27,068 nucleotides of DNA from Stephanodiscus triporus. Its lineage: Eukaryota; Bacillariophyta; Thalassiosirophyceae; Thalassiosirales; Thalassiosiraceae. Of the stretch, positions 1-10,500 are shown in pieces. The notes beneath the pieces are model-generated. The model was not told the DNA's origin. It did no database searches and was given only the letters and a program-made list of their open reading frames with translations. Position 1 is the first letter of the stretch; each line of letters starts with the position of its first letter. Location of the stretch: assembly GCA_036939755.1 (NCBI GenBank), contig JALLAZ010000070.1:1-27068 (forward strand), written 5' to 3'. Made by a program: the position numbers and the translations under genes.

Positions 1-1760
1 ATTTGATACGTTCTATCCACAGAGGATTGATCTGATGAGCTCCGTGAGTCGGCTGGGCTGCATCTACTGTTTTTTCTCGGCGAGCTGCGAATGCCATTAA
101 CACTGGCTGCCATAGAAATATTCGATCTCGCCTCGCTCCCACTCTCTGCACATGATTCGCTACTGCATGCATTTTGAGATGCGAACTTGAGCGACTTAAT
201 TGCAGACTTGTTCTTCTTCGCAGACTTCACTCCAAGGTCCACTTCGAGCTCACTGATGGTAGGAGAATCAATCGTAGATCGGGTCTGTTCCCCGTCGCTA
301 ACATGGCTAAAGCGACTTATCTCCTCGGAGGACACGGATTCCTGAATTTTGGGACTACAGGGAGCCATTTTGGTAGCCAAATCCTTCGCCTTCGTTGCAC
401 AGACTTGCTGTTTCTTCGCCCCCTTGGCACTCTTTGCGTTATTATTTGTCATCTCCGATGCGGAATTTTCTGCCGCTTGCTTGGAAGACTGCAGCGTTGC
501 TCCACGCTTGCGCTTCTTGATCCTGTCAGCAAGTTCTGCATCCGTAGGAGAGTCGGCAACCGGTGAGACACAACCTGCCCTCCATCCAAGATTTTGCTTG
601 GCATATCGCTTCAGTTCTTCTTCTGAAGTAAAGTAATCGACACCCTTTTCCTTATCGCGGAGAAAATCTGTCTTTTTCATTCCCTTGCAAGTAGGGTGTA
701 AGTAGTACCACTCGACGAGAGCACTACCTTGAATGTGAGTCCAACCATCGGCCTTCATTTGAGAGTACATTTCGGTCCAAGACATGCAACGGTCCATGGC
801 TGGAGATGAGCGATGAATCCTCTTCTGGACAGAGGCACTGTTTGAGGCAATCTTGTTAGAGAATGCCTCAGAATGCAATTCCAACCGTTCATCATCTTCG
901 TCGGGGAAGGACGGCTTTTCGGGGGAGCTCACCGATCCACTGCATCCCTCGCCAGAAAACTCCACCGTCTTGACGGGACGACCATGTTCAGCCTCGTCCA
1001 AGCTCTCGGCAGAAGAACGATCATCCTTCGATGTCTTGCGTAATGTGCCCCTCGCTGGCGGCTTAGACGTCGTAGTATTCGTCATCGCCACATGCATCGT
1101 CTCGGTCATATTCATGACGGTCAACTTAGCCGCCGCCGTCACTTCAAGCTTGGCTCTAGCAGGTGAATGACTGGCGAAAGACTGTCCGTCCATCACCGCC
1201 GTTGTTTTTTCTATACGTTGCATCACCAATTTGACAGCGGACTGGAATTTTTCCGACCCGCAGTGCGTCCCTTCGCCCGCCTCCATCTCCTGGATGTGAT
1301 CGTAAAATTCGAACACCCGTCGATTGTCCGTGACAATTTCCCCCTCTTCGCTTTTGGAGAGGAGTTCAATGTGACACCTTCCCTTGATTCCGATGAGGTA
1401 GGCGATGCCGAAGGCCTTGACGTCCACCTCCGATCTCTCCTTCCTTTGTCGACTCAGGCGAAAGTACTCCGCCGTTAACAGGCCCTTGAATTTCTTCACC
1501 GCGTTGGACGGGGCATTCGCCTCGATATCTCCCATGAGTTCCTTGTGGGAAGCGAATTTGAGCGCCGGCCAGAGTCTGTATGCGTCGACCTCGCAGTCGA
1601 CGGGGACTGTAGCGTCGTCGTTCGTCCTTACCAGACATATGCGGTCGCAGAAGTCAACGGGGGCGAGGTGTTGGTCCAACGCCGAGGTGTCCATCGGTTC
1701 TTTTCTCGTCGACGACTTCGTCGGCGACGACGCGCCGGGTGGCAAATTCAGCGACAGCAT
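1..1760 (-). CDS. Diatom-family protein, 3' part cut by window edge
   Basis: One uninterrupted minus-strand frame runs from ATG at 1760 to the left edge (586 codons, no stop), so the C-terminus is missing. An in-frame ATG at 1826 would add 22 residues; I prefer 1760 because it has a purine at -3. Residues about 25-190 form a compact region rich in Trp, Phe and Leu (key stretch DAYRLWPALKF). Residues about 190-320 are Ser/Thr/Glu-rich linker. Residues about 322-395 hold a Trp-rich module (MSWTEMYSQMKADGW, then LVEWYYLHP and GVDYFTSEEEL) that I recognise as a pattern recurring in diatom proteins. After it comes a Lys/Ser-rich low-complexity tail. I see no signal peptide, membrane segment or catalytic motif. 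The Lys-rich tail would fit a nuclear protein, but that is inference. Function unknown. It is divergent from the gene starting at 2330. Confidence 0.72.
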   Translation of the reverse strand, partial: MLSLNLPPGASSPTKSSTRKEPMDTSALDQHLAPVDFCDRICLVRTNDDATVPVDCEVDAYRLWPALKFASHKELMGDIEANAPSNAVKKFKGLLTAEYFRLSRQRKERSEVDVKAFGIAYLIGIKGRCHIELLSKSEEGEIVTDNRRVFEFYDHIQEMEAGEGTHCGSEKFQSAVKLVMQRIEKTTAVMDGQSFASHSPARAKLEVTAAAKLTVMNMTETMHVAMTNTTTSKPPARGTLRKTSKDDRSSAESLDEAEHGRPVKTVEFSGEGCSGSVSSPEKPSFPDEDDERLELHSEAFSNKIASNSASVQKRIHRSSPAMDRCMSWTEMYSQMKADGWTHIQGSALVEWYYLHPTCKGMKKTDFLRDKEKGVDYFTSEEELKRYAKQNLGWRAGCVSPVADSPTDAELADRIKKRKRGATLQSSKQAAENSASEMTNNNAKSAKGAKKQQVCATKAKDLATKMAPCSPKIQESVSSEEISRFSHVSDGEQTRSTIDSPTISELEVDLGVKSAKKNKSAIKSLKFASQNACSSESCAESGSEARSNISMAASVNGIRSSPRKNSRCSPADSRSSSDQSSVDRTYQ

Positions 1761-2329
1761 TGCGTGCAATTGCGCTATGATATCAAGTTCAGGGGTTTTG
1801 GATCGTTCGTTCGATCTCTCCCACATCCAATATTTTATGCTCCACCGGATGGGAGAGATGTGTGGAACGTGACATGTAACAAAAATGACGACGGATCTCC
1901 AAAGGAGCCCGCCCAAACCGCGCCGTTTTGTGAGGTGAATATTTTTTTAGAGAGGTTGTCTCGCACCGTCTCGTTTCACTCAACCCTTGTATTTTCTGGC
2001 GGGAAAGACACGCCGGTGTGTTTTGAAAACGACAGAAATATTCGCCATTCAAAAGATTTGATAGTTTCTCACTTCTCGTTCACGAGAAATCCGATTCTTA
2101 ATCGCCGCCGAGGTTTTGAGAAACCCGATAAAACGTAGTCGCCGCCGAGTCAAGACAGCAAGAACGCACAGGCAACGGGCACGTCGAGGGGATCAGTGAC
2201 TCGACAGATCGCCTTGCCATCGCGCGATACCATACATACCTCTCTTCAGATCCTTTGGTCGTCACCAACCGTTCGTCAGGACGAATCGTCAAGAATAAGA
2301 ACGACAAAGACGACGAGAGCGAAGAGGGG
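1761..2329. promoter_or_regulatory. Divergent intergenic region (shared promoter candidate)
   Basis: This spacer separates two genes transcribed away from each other, so it should hold both promoters. A 7-bp-arm palindrome, TTCTCGT-TC-ACGAGAA, lies at 2073-2088. The 11-mer TCGCCGCCGAG occurs twice in direct orientation, at 2102-2112 and 2139-2149. Neither has been matched to a known factor. No convincing gene is seen here; the short frames are not protein-like. Confidence 0.45.
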
Positions 2330-3406
2330 ATGAACGCAGCTAATTACAACGCAGCCCCGCGCGAGCGGCACGCCCGCAAGGCTGGGACAGCAAACTCCCC
2401 AATGCCCGCCGCCGTCGCCAAACACGCCGTCGTGAGTCCCGCCACGTCCCTCGACGACGACGAGGCCCGCGCCGAGCGTCGGCTGCAGAAGATCCACACG
2501 CTGTCCCAGAGATTGTCGCAGTACGCCCGAGGCTCCGACCGTCGACAGGTCCTTCGCACCCTCCTCGATCCCGACCTCTACCCCCGCATGCACCTCATTG
2601 GGGGGGTGTCGGGGGTCGACGACATCGCCGCGGCCGAGCGGGAGGCCGCGGGTGAGCGCGCGAGTCTGAACGGGGTGAAGTTCCTCCAGGTCCGTAGCCC
2701 CCTCCAAGGACGGACCGACGACAGCTACTTCCTCCAGACCGTTCGGGAGGTTTGCGGTCACATGTGCGACATGAACGGCGTCGACGCCGATCCCATGGCG
2801 CTGTACGGCGGGTTGCTCCTGCGACTTTGCCGTAGCGCGTCGGAGCGGGACGCCCTCGAGGCCCTGACTTTGTGGACGTCCGGCCAGACGGGGGAGCTCT
2901 TGCTCCTGCCGTTGGTACGTAGGCACCACCGTCCGGATTCGACGTTCCCTCTCGCCGAACCTGTGGAGCTCGAAATGTACGTCGAGGGGGGAAACGTCCA
3001 CGCCAAGGTTTCCATGAGGCACGAGCTGGGACTGTTCAGGAGATTGGACCTGGAGGCGGGGGTGGAAGGAATAAGGGAGGCGCTTCGACCATGGAACGGA
3101 CTCGTGGAGATGGCGCAGCGGGAACGACTCCTACAGCGCTCCGGCGTGCCGCCTCAGTATAATAAGAAGAAGGGAGGTGGCGCAGCGGACGACGCCGCGA
3201 ATTCGTTGACGAGGCAGCTGACAAACATCCAGTACGAGGCTCTGTTGTTAACGAGATTCTCGTCTGGTCACAAGAACTTCCTCAGGCCGTGGGTGTACAT
3301 AAACGCGGACGTTGTCGAGCGAATCAACTTCGGGACAGGGAGCAGCGTAAGGATTCTTAACGTCAGCGTCCCGGAGGATAAGAATAGCGGCTACGTCAAG
3401 AAATGA
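2330..3406 (+). CDS. Hypothetical protein, 358 aa, unrecognised
   Basis: Intronless frame beginning at the first in-frame ATG (2330) and ending with TGA at 3406. The frame stays open upstream to about 2255 but has no earlier ATG. The N-terminal 60 residues are basic, Ala-rich and probably disordered. From about residue 60 the protein looks folded: Arg/Leu-rich helices (RRLQKIHTLSQRLSQYARG), then a mixed alpha/beta part containing LTLWTSGQTGELLLLPLV and GLFRRLDLEAG. A Lys/Gly-rich loop lies near residue 270. The last 40 residues carry a conserved-looking stretch, LRPWVYINADVVERINF. I see no signal peptide, transmembrane helix or catalytic motif. The C-terminal pattern (Pro-Trp, hydrophobic strand, Asp, Glu-Arg, Asn-Phe) looks like a domain I cannot name. 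It converges with the gene ending at 3890. Confidence 0.72.
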   Translation: MNAANYNAAPRERHARKAGTANSPMPAAVAKHAVVSPATSLDDDEARAERRLQKIHTLSQRLSQYARGSDRRQVLRTLLDPDLYPRMHLIGGVSGVDDIAAAEREAAGERASLNGVKFLQVRSPLQGRTDDSYFLQTVREVCGHMCDMNGVDADPMALYGGLLLRLCRSASERDALEALTLWTSGQTGELLLLPLVRRHHRPDSTFPLAEPVELEMYVEGGNVHAKVSMRHELGLFRRLDLEAGVEGIREALRPWNGLVEMAQRERLLQRSGVPPQYNKKKGGGAADDAANSLTRQLTNIQYEALLLTRFSSGHKNFLRPWVYINADVVERINFGTGSSVRILNVSVPEDKNSGYVKK

Positions 3407-3889
3407 CTGAAATGTAGGAACAGATGGTCTTATGTCGGGAGTGGTTATGGACAGTGGTTAACTCCCCTGGTGTGAAACCTTCCGATTGCCGCTTTAAGGC
3501 TTTTGAATGTGGTAGCGAGTGTCATAAAGATAGTGTTTTACTTTTATGGATGACAAAAGTGCTTAATTTCGGATCATTTGAGGATTGGAGTTGACCTTAG
3601 GAACAAATTTAAATTGCTGGAAGGGAGGGAGATGAAGATGACAGTGAGATTAGACGGAGATGGCACCGACTTCCTCCCAAGGTCCATACATATCTGAGAC
3701 ATTCAATACACAGCAGTACAATATTACTCGTATGAGGCTTCGATAGAACACTGTTAAAGCACTATGTCCAAAGCCTCTCGCTGTGTGAGATAATGCATAG
3801 TGGCACACGGGCACTATCACAAAGTCAAGTAGGGCCGCGGCGACGGCGATCGCAAGTCACCCCCAAACCACTCCCCTGCAGTCGCACGA
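3407..3889. other. Convergent intergenic region, no gene seen
   Basis: 3' flanks of two convergent genes. The sequence is less GC-rich than the upstream coding region and has short A/T runs. I find no tRNA-like arms, no repeat and no protein-like frame longer than about 60 codons. Confidence 0.5.
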
Positions 3890-6800
3890 TCAAACCTCTG
3901 CTCTTTTTGGGCCTTCTGGAGAATCCTCCTTCGTGTCGTTGTTGTCTCTTCCGAATCCATTGGCAAGTATCATTGCAATAGAGAAGTCGGAGTCAGAGAA
4001 TGATGTTGTAACTTGTTGGAGTGGCAATGGAGGCGATGGCTGATGCTGAAGAGGAGGAGAAGTCAGGTCTGGATGACAATGGTGCTGTTCCACATCATTA
4101 TCACTATGGGAGTAGAGATATCTCTTTTTGGGGCACACCACGTGATGAGATTTTATGATGCCTCGATGGACGATGGGTGGCGATTGAATTGGTGGAAGAG
4201 GGGTGGTAGTAATTGAGTCATATGCTTGTGGTACGTCGCTTTTGGCCGGACCTCGTTCCCTGCTAGGCCGAATGCGTTGCCTTGGCGGAGCCTTGGCCTC
4301 GATCTTTTCGTGTGGGTTGCCCGTTTCTTCTCCCTCGTCAAGAGGTAGCTCAGGATGCAGACGTCGCCAAATTAGATCGAAGAATATTTTCTGGCTGCCA
4401 AACGGAGAGCTCATCTTTGAACAAAACGACGCTGTTGTTAGAAGAAACAAAACCATTCTCAAGAATATCGAGGCAAACTTGACGTTTTGACTTGTGAGCA
4501 TATCGTACCTTCTCAACTTTGTGTCGCTCATAGAGCATGCTGACTGTCTCTGCCATCCAACTGGGACCTCTGGTGCACTTCAAAAGATGATTCCGAAGGA
4601 CGTTAATGCTCTTGGAAACATCGCTGAAAGTCTTCAGCGTGAGAGGAAAAAATCTCCCACTACCATTACAACCATAGCAGTGCCTGCAAGCCATACCAGG
4701 AAACCCGAGCTTGTGGCATTTGCGCTTGCCGAGACGATCGGCCTCGGTGAATTCGCAGGTTGTCATTTGTTCTATAACGAAGAAGGAGTATTCTGTTGCA
4801 AATACTCTGTCGGCGGGTTCCACCAAGCAAACCAGAGGCACATGTGATCGTCCTGCATCTTGGGGAATGCTAATGAGTCGAGATGCACTTGATTCGACAT
4901 TATCACTTGACCGGAAGAATACACCTGAGTAGTCATATTCAAAAGGAATTGCCAAAGGCAGCGCAGAGTACAGACGAAAGTAAGAGAGGCGAAGAGACAA
5001 ATAAGCACGCAATGCAAACTTGCCCGCAACTCGCCACTGGAGGTGTCGACCAGACCCTTTTTCTTCGCTGCAGATATCCAATACTCCTTCGTCGACGCAC
5101 TTCTTGCAGTTAGCCCCTTGAGCTTTGTGTATTTACAGAAGTCTTCCCTCGAGACGGACGGACACACTGGAAAGTGTCTTTGCTGTATAATCATGGTAGC
5201 ATTATAGATGCCACTGATACAGGTTGGGAAGTAACTATGGAAACGGATCGTTGAACTCAGGTGAGCTAAATATTTCGAGGTTGGCTGTTGTGGGTGGGAA
5301 GAGAACTTACGTGGATCCTTTGAGTTTGTCCTCTGGCAGACGGAGAAATGAATTTGAGTGAGTAACCAAAGCTAGGGGGTATAAGTACAAGCCAAATGAC
5401 TCGATTCAATCAGCGACGCACCAGCTGAGATACTGCGGCAATAAAGGCAGCCAATGCCGATTTGACCCAACCTCAATGCCTTTTTCCTCCCTCTCCTAGG
5501 GGCTAATGAAAGAACAACAAAGTGTGAGTAAATGCATCGTATAATGAACCATTCTCCTCATCAAACTCACTCCCAACATGTTTCTTTGTTGCACAGAAGA
5601 TGAAGACGCAATGCTTTCGTACAAAACAATGTAACTCAGTCAAATGTTCCTCGTCTTCGGGAAGATATAGAAGGTGAGGTAGTTTGCCGTTGCTAGAGTC
5701 CGGATTTTCTTTCTTCGGCTCACCTACCACCGGATACACGCCATGCTCAGATGGATATTTTGCTTGCGCTTGGTAGCTGGGACTAGGCTGACGTACCGTT
5801 GTGCATTTCCCATCAGCCACCTTGAGTCTCTTCCTGTCTTGATGAATGTACTCGCTCTCAGGCTTAATATGGGAATTCACTGTAGGGCCAGAGCCATAGT
5901 GATCTGAAACACTGAAACGTTTGTCGTCTTCAGGGTGAGATAGTGGGCGAGGCCGCACGTCGTTTCTTGATGCGTCCAGGTTCGGCTTTTCTTGCCGGAA
6001 GAAGTGTTGGTTTTCTCTCTGAAAGCCGCGCTCGGATGGATAGGACACTTCAGGATGGTAGATGGGACAAGGCTGGCGTGCCATTGTGTGTTCTCTTTCG
6101 TCAAACTTGAGTCTCATTCTGTCTTGATGAATGTACTCGCTCTCGTGGACATGGATATTCGTTGTAGGGCAATGGCCATAGTAATTTGAACCACCAAAAC
6201 GTTCCCCGTCTTCGGGACGCCATAGTGGGCGAGGCCGTGGATCATTTCTTGATGAAGCCAAGTTTGGCTTTTCTTGCCTCAACTCGTGGGTCGTGGCGAA
6301 AGTGCGTTGGCTGTATCGCTGAAAGTTTTCGGACTGATGTGACGCTTCAGGATGGTAGATGGGACATGGCTGACGTACCATTGTGCGCACTCCATGGTCG
6401 ATCTTTAGTCTCCTCCTGTCTTGATGAATGTACTCGCTCTCGGGATCGACATGGTGTTTTGTGTCAGGGCCAGAGCCATAGTGTTTTGATTTATTTCTGT
6501 CTTGATGAATGTACTCGCTCTCTCGGGCATGGATATTCGTTGTAGGGCCAAGGCCATAGTGATTTGAACCACCGAAACGTTCCTCGTCTTCGGGACGCCA
6601 TAGTGAGCGAGTCCCCAGATCATTTCTTGGTGCAGCCGAGTTCGGCTTTTCTTGCCACATCTCGTTTGTGGTTGCGAATATGAGTTTGTTGTCTCGCTGG
6701 TATGGCTGCCGCTCAAATTGGGGCATATTGTCGGCCTCGAATCTCATCTCGTCTTGACTAAAGTATTTTTGGTGATACGAGGCATGATGATTCGTGTCAG

Positions 6801-7017
6801 GACCGAAGCGATAGTGATCTGAAACATTGACTTTGGCACACGGTCTAGGACTATTGACTACATTGGGCGGCGGCAGCATCCTAGAGGGATTGTACATAAC
6901 CTGACCACTCTCTTCGAGAGCAGTTTGATGTCTCGGTGGCCGTGGTATTTGAATTGACCAAGATTGTGCCGAATGGTCGTATGGCTTACGACTGTGTTTG
7001 TTTCCAACATTCATCAT
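3890..7017 (-). CDS. 901-aa diatom-family protein with two C-x2-C...H-x3-C modules, six exons
   Basis: Model: complement(join(3890..4414, 4509..4924, 5020..5234, 5311..5332, 5422..5502, 5571..7017)), 2706 nt, divisible by three. Introns are 94, 95, 76, 89 and 68 nt. Donors include GTGAGT (5570) and GTAAGT (5310); the acceptor at 5333 follows a pyrimidine tract. The N-terminal ~460 residues are four degenerate repeats. Module 1 is reached only by splicing: GQIGIGCLYC then STYFPTCISGIYNATM, with C501, C504, H537 and C541. Module 2 is LGFPGMACRHC then FSDVSKSINVLRNHLLKC, with C668, C671, H701 and C705, followed by FGSQKIFFDLIWRRLH. I know these blocks as a recurrent diatom protein family of unknown function. 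The paired Cys/His spacing suggests zinc binding (inference). The C-terminal ~150 residues are Pro/His-rich. Least certain is the 22-nt exon 5311..5332: an alternative acceptor at 5371/5372 keeps the frame and adds 13 residues. Confidence 0.78.
5635..6822 (-). repeat. Four degenerate coding repeats (about 85-125 codons each)
   Basis: Within exon 1 of the 901-aa protein, about residues 66-150, 151-276, 277-370 and 371-461 share an ordered series of motifs: DHYG.GPTTN, SEYIHQDR, RQPCPIYHPE, QEKPN, ASRND, RPRPLWRPED. The second unit has an internal doubling of the SEYIHQDR block. The last unit runs into LYLPEDEEHLTELHCF, so the end of the repeat appears homologous to the start of the conserved domain. 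The high Arg/His/Pro/Tyr content suggests an extended, non-globular region. Confidence 0.8.
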
Positions 7018-7567
7018 CTCTGCGTATGGTCAGGGTTCTCGAAAGCCACAGATAGGTTAATACGATGAGGTTGCGATGAAAGGATGAGAATATTGGCTGG
7101 GTCGTTTGTTGTGATCTCTCCAACCCCAACGACAATGAATGGGGATGGTTGCCAGTGTTATTTGACGGGTCCGTGGGTGGGATGGCGGTTGGCTCGCTCA
7201 TCTTCACATTTAATTCATCTAGTCGCACGAAATAATTCTATCTATTTCAAAAGGTGAATTCCACATGACCGTTTCGAAAATTACGGCATGCACCAGTGCG
7301 ATTCAATGGGCCACAACACACATGAAGAAGCAACAAGGACGCCAGTTGGTAAATTTTAAGAGGTAGGAGCGCCCAGTTGAGCTCACCTGAGTTGAGGAGC
7401 ACGAACACTTCTTGATATTGGTTGACTTATCTGCAGTAAATGCTTCAATAACAAACGTCAGATCTAGCTCTGTGATCATCTACTATAGTTATAATATTAC
7501 CTTTCCCAAGTTTCGCTCTGCATTATAAATTTTGGGCGGTTCCTCATCAACGAACATCTTCAGTAAT
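7018..7567. other. Spacer between two minus-strand genes; promoter of the 901-aa protein gene
   Basis: Lies downstream of the cullin stop and upstream of the ATG at 7017, so it should contain the cullin 3' UTR and the next gene's promoter and 5' UTR. A minus-strand open frame covers 6986-7228 but cannot be spliced in frame onto the ATG at 7017 with the obvious sites. A donor-like AG|GTGAGC occurs on the minus strand near 7386, perhaps marking a 5'-UTR intron. No RNA gene seen. Confidence 0.4.
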
Positions 7568-10500
7568 TTAAGCCATGTAGCGGTAGACCCTCCTGTCGTG
7601 TTCATCCCTCTCCAAATACTCGCGTTCGATCAGGCTCTCGACTCTCTTCTTAACGAATTGCGGTGACGGGATGAACCTTCCCGACAGCTGCCTCGTCACC
7701 TCCGCGACGAGGTCGTTGTGATTCAACATCTTCCTCGCCTTCATGATGCGAACGATCGCCGCCTCCAGGAGGTGACGTCGGTCCTCTTCGACCGCCACGG
7801 GCACCGATGCCGATCCGTCCACCAGGCCCCCGGCTCGGTTCGACGACGAGGTACCGGCGTCAGACCCTCCTCCCCCTCCCGCCCCCGCGAATCCCTCCAC
7901 CGCGCCACCGCCAGACGCCGACCCGATCGCAGCTCCTCCGGCGTCGCGCATGCTCACCAGGGGGATCTTCACCCTCGTCATCTTGCTCGTGAATTCGGCG
8001 TTGTACGTGAAGGTGTCGTCGTCGCCCGATATACCCTTCCCCTTGGACCCTTTGCGCAGTATGCGATGCTTGGGCGTGCACAAGCTGACGAGGTGACGTC
8101 GCAACTCGTCCTCGGGGATTTGCGTCTCGTCCCGAATCTGCTTCAGCGTGAGCGTATCGCGGACGTTGAAGAGGACAAGGATACACATCTGGTACGTGGT
8201 TACGCTCAAATCGTGACGACGGGGCTTCACCGATCCCTTCGCGGGGGGGAGGTTGGCGCGAATCTCCGCCGATCCCGTCGACGTCTGCCACGACAACTTC
8301 CGACCCGTGTAGGTGGTAAGGTAATAATTTTTGAACCGGTCCATCGCTGCCCCGACGGCCGTGGGGAGAATGCACGGCTGGACGTTCTGACTCGGCCAGT
8401 GCGAATTCGACAACACGCTGACCTCCACGTCCACGGGCTTTCCACCGTTCTCCGCATCTCGGACGTCCACGCCGACGTTGACCAGCCCCTTCTTGTGCGT
8501 CCGGTACTTCTCGGCGGTCTCCTTCGAGATTCGCATGTCGTTGAACATCCCCTCAAGCTTGCTCGTGAATTGATACCCGCACTCGGCCTTCAGCAGGCTC
8601 ACCATGGCGCGCTCGGCCTCCTCGCTCCCGCTCTTGTTCCCGAGCAGGCGCTTCGCCAGGTGGTTCTTGTAATACGCCTCGAAGACGTCCTTGTCGGCGA
8701 GGTACCGGAAGATGACGACGACGCGATCGAGCTCCCTCGCCACCGTTCGCTCGTCCGCGCCGCGCAGGCTCACCCTCAGGAGCTCGTCGACGTACACAGC
8801 GAGGCAATTCGCGGCTCGGGCGTCGGCGTTCAAAAAGTCCTCGAACGCCTCGCTCATCCTCTTCTGCGCGCGCTTCTCGCCCCTCATCGCGATCGACACG
8901 ACGGCGTGGAATCGCTCCCTCATGTCGAGCACTCCCTTGACGAACGCCGCGGGGGGGGCGACGCCCGTCTCCTGATCCCGCACGAGCGATCGTCCGTCGA
9001 GGCGTATGCGCTCGGACAGCGCGTCGCGCAGGTGATTCACCGACGACGGCACGCGACCGAAGAGGTCGTACATGGCCGCGAGGTCGGCGATGCGCGCTCG
9101 GTCGATGACCACGCCGGAGGACTCAACGGCGCCGTCCATCGTCGTCGATTCCATCCCCCTCGGGGTACCGATACCCGACGACGACGACGACGACGACATT
9201 GCCATGAGTCGGGCGTCGGCGCTCGCGGCCGCGACGCTCCCGACGGCGGGACTGCCGGCCACGACCTTGAGGAGGTAAGCGAAGCCGCTCCCCTCCATCT
9301 CCACGAGGGTCCTGGCGTGCCGTTCGATCAGTTCCGTCTCGACTATGCGGAGCAAGGCCATCCTCGTCTGCGACGGCAGGTCGAGGAGCGTCGCGCGGCT
9401 CTTCTCCTCCTCGAGTCTCGCCTGCGCGCGACGGACGTACTCCATCGCCGAGTACCTCGCCGCGGGCTTGCCGTCGTCGAGGTAGTCGTCGTTGTCAGCC
9501 CCGGGACCGCCGGACGACGACGCGCCCGTTATCGCGGGGGGCGAGGAGGACGATGCCGCTGTTCCCAACGTCGTCGTCGCCTGCGCGCGACTTAGACGAC
9601 TCGAACTCTCCGTCCTGTAGAAGTCCTGACTCTCCCCCAGGAACGCCTCCTCGAAGTCGCGCTCGTACACGGGCACGTCGTCGCGCGTGGGTCCGACGCC
9701 CGCCGACGACGGCGGCATCCTACCACCGGGCCCGCCGGCCGAGGAGAATTGATCGTGTCCGAGTTCGAGGAGCATCTGTATCAGGTCCCGAAGGAGTGCC
9801 ATGCGCTGCGGCGCGTCCTCGAGGCGATCGAGTCGATCCTGGTGCACGGCGCGCAGGAGCAGGCCGGACGCCACGGACCCGAGGAGGACGGGGGGGTTCG
9901 AATTCGACGACGGAGGAGACCTCCTGGGCGCGTCCGACTTGATCCTCCGCCCTCCCCCCCCGACGTCGGCGACGTCGTCGACGTCGTCGTCGTCGTCGTT
10001 GTCGTCGTCGAGACAGTCGTCCATGTCCCTCTCCCAGACCACCCTACGAAAGAGCCAAAGGCCGAGATCGTACACGGGCCTACGCCTGTGCTGGGGGACG
10101 TAGGTCCTGTCCATGTACATGAATATGTCCCGTACCATGACCATGGTTATCCGATGCTCGCGCCACGTTCGAGACATCTCCTCGAGGAGGCGATAGTCCC
10201 CCGCCCCCCCCGAGACGTCGGCGGCGGATCCCCCCATCCCCGAAACGGCGGACGCGGACGACGACGACGACGACGGCGTCGCGGTCCTCTTCCCACCCCC
10301 CGGCGGCGGGCCCGCCCCCCCCCCGACGAGCGTCATCCCCCCCATGGACGACCGCCCGAGTCGCACGAGTCCGACCCCGCTCCTCCGCAGGTGCATCCCC
10401 AGCCGATCCTGCACGCCCTCGTACAGCAAATTCCCGTGCTTGTGCAAGACGAGGTTGTAGGCATTGCGGTACAACTCCTCGAAGCTCAGCGTCGACGCGT

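Noticed and set aside
2276..3022. Minus-strand 248-codon frame
   Set aside because: Antisense shadow of the gene at 2330; composition is His/Gly/Val-rich without recognisable order.
3407..3889. tRNA or other RNA gene in intergenic spacers
   Set aside because: I looked for T-loop GTTCRA with matching acceptor stems in all spacers and found none convincing.
4772..5194. Separate 140-aa gene starting at ATG 5194
   Set aside because: The ATG is an internal Met of the longer gene. Upstream in-frame residues YFPTCISGIYNAT belong to the conserved block, and the 3' part reads through an intron.
5503..5570. Gene end at the TAG near 5503
   Set aside because: The TAG is the acceptor of a 68-nt intron with a GTGAGT donor. 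Splicing continues into GRKKALRLGQIGIGCLYC and a conserved domain.
6986..7228. Minus-strand frame as an upstream coding exon of the 901-aa protein
   Set aside because: The plausible GTATTA...GCAG intron puts a TGA directly after the junction; no other in-frame join was found.
7718..9595. Long plus-strand open frame (625 codons) opposite the cullin gene
   Set aside because: It is rich in Arg, His and Pro with no domain, and lies antisense to clear cullin homology. High GC makes stop codons rare.
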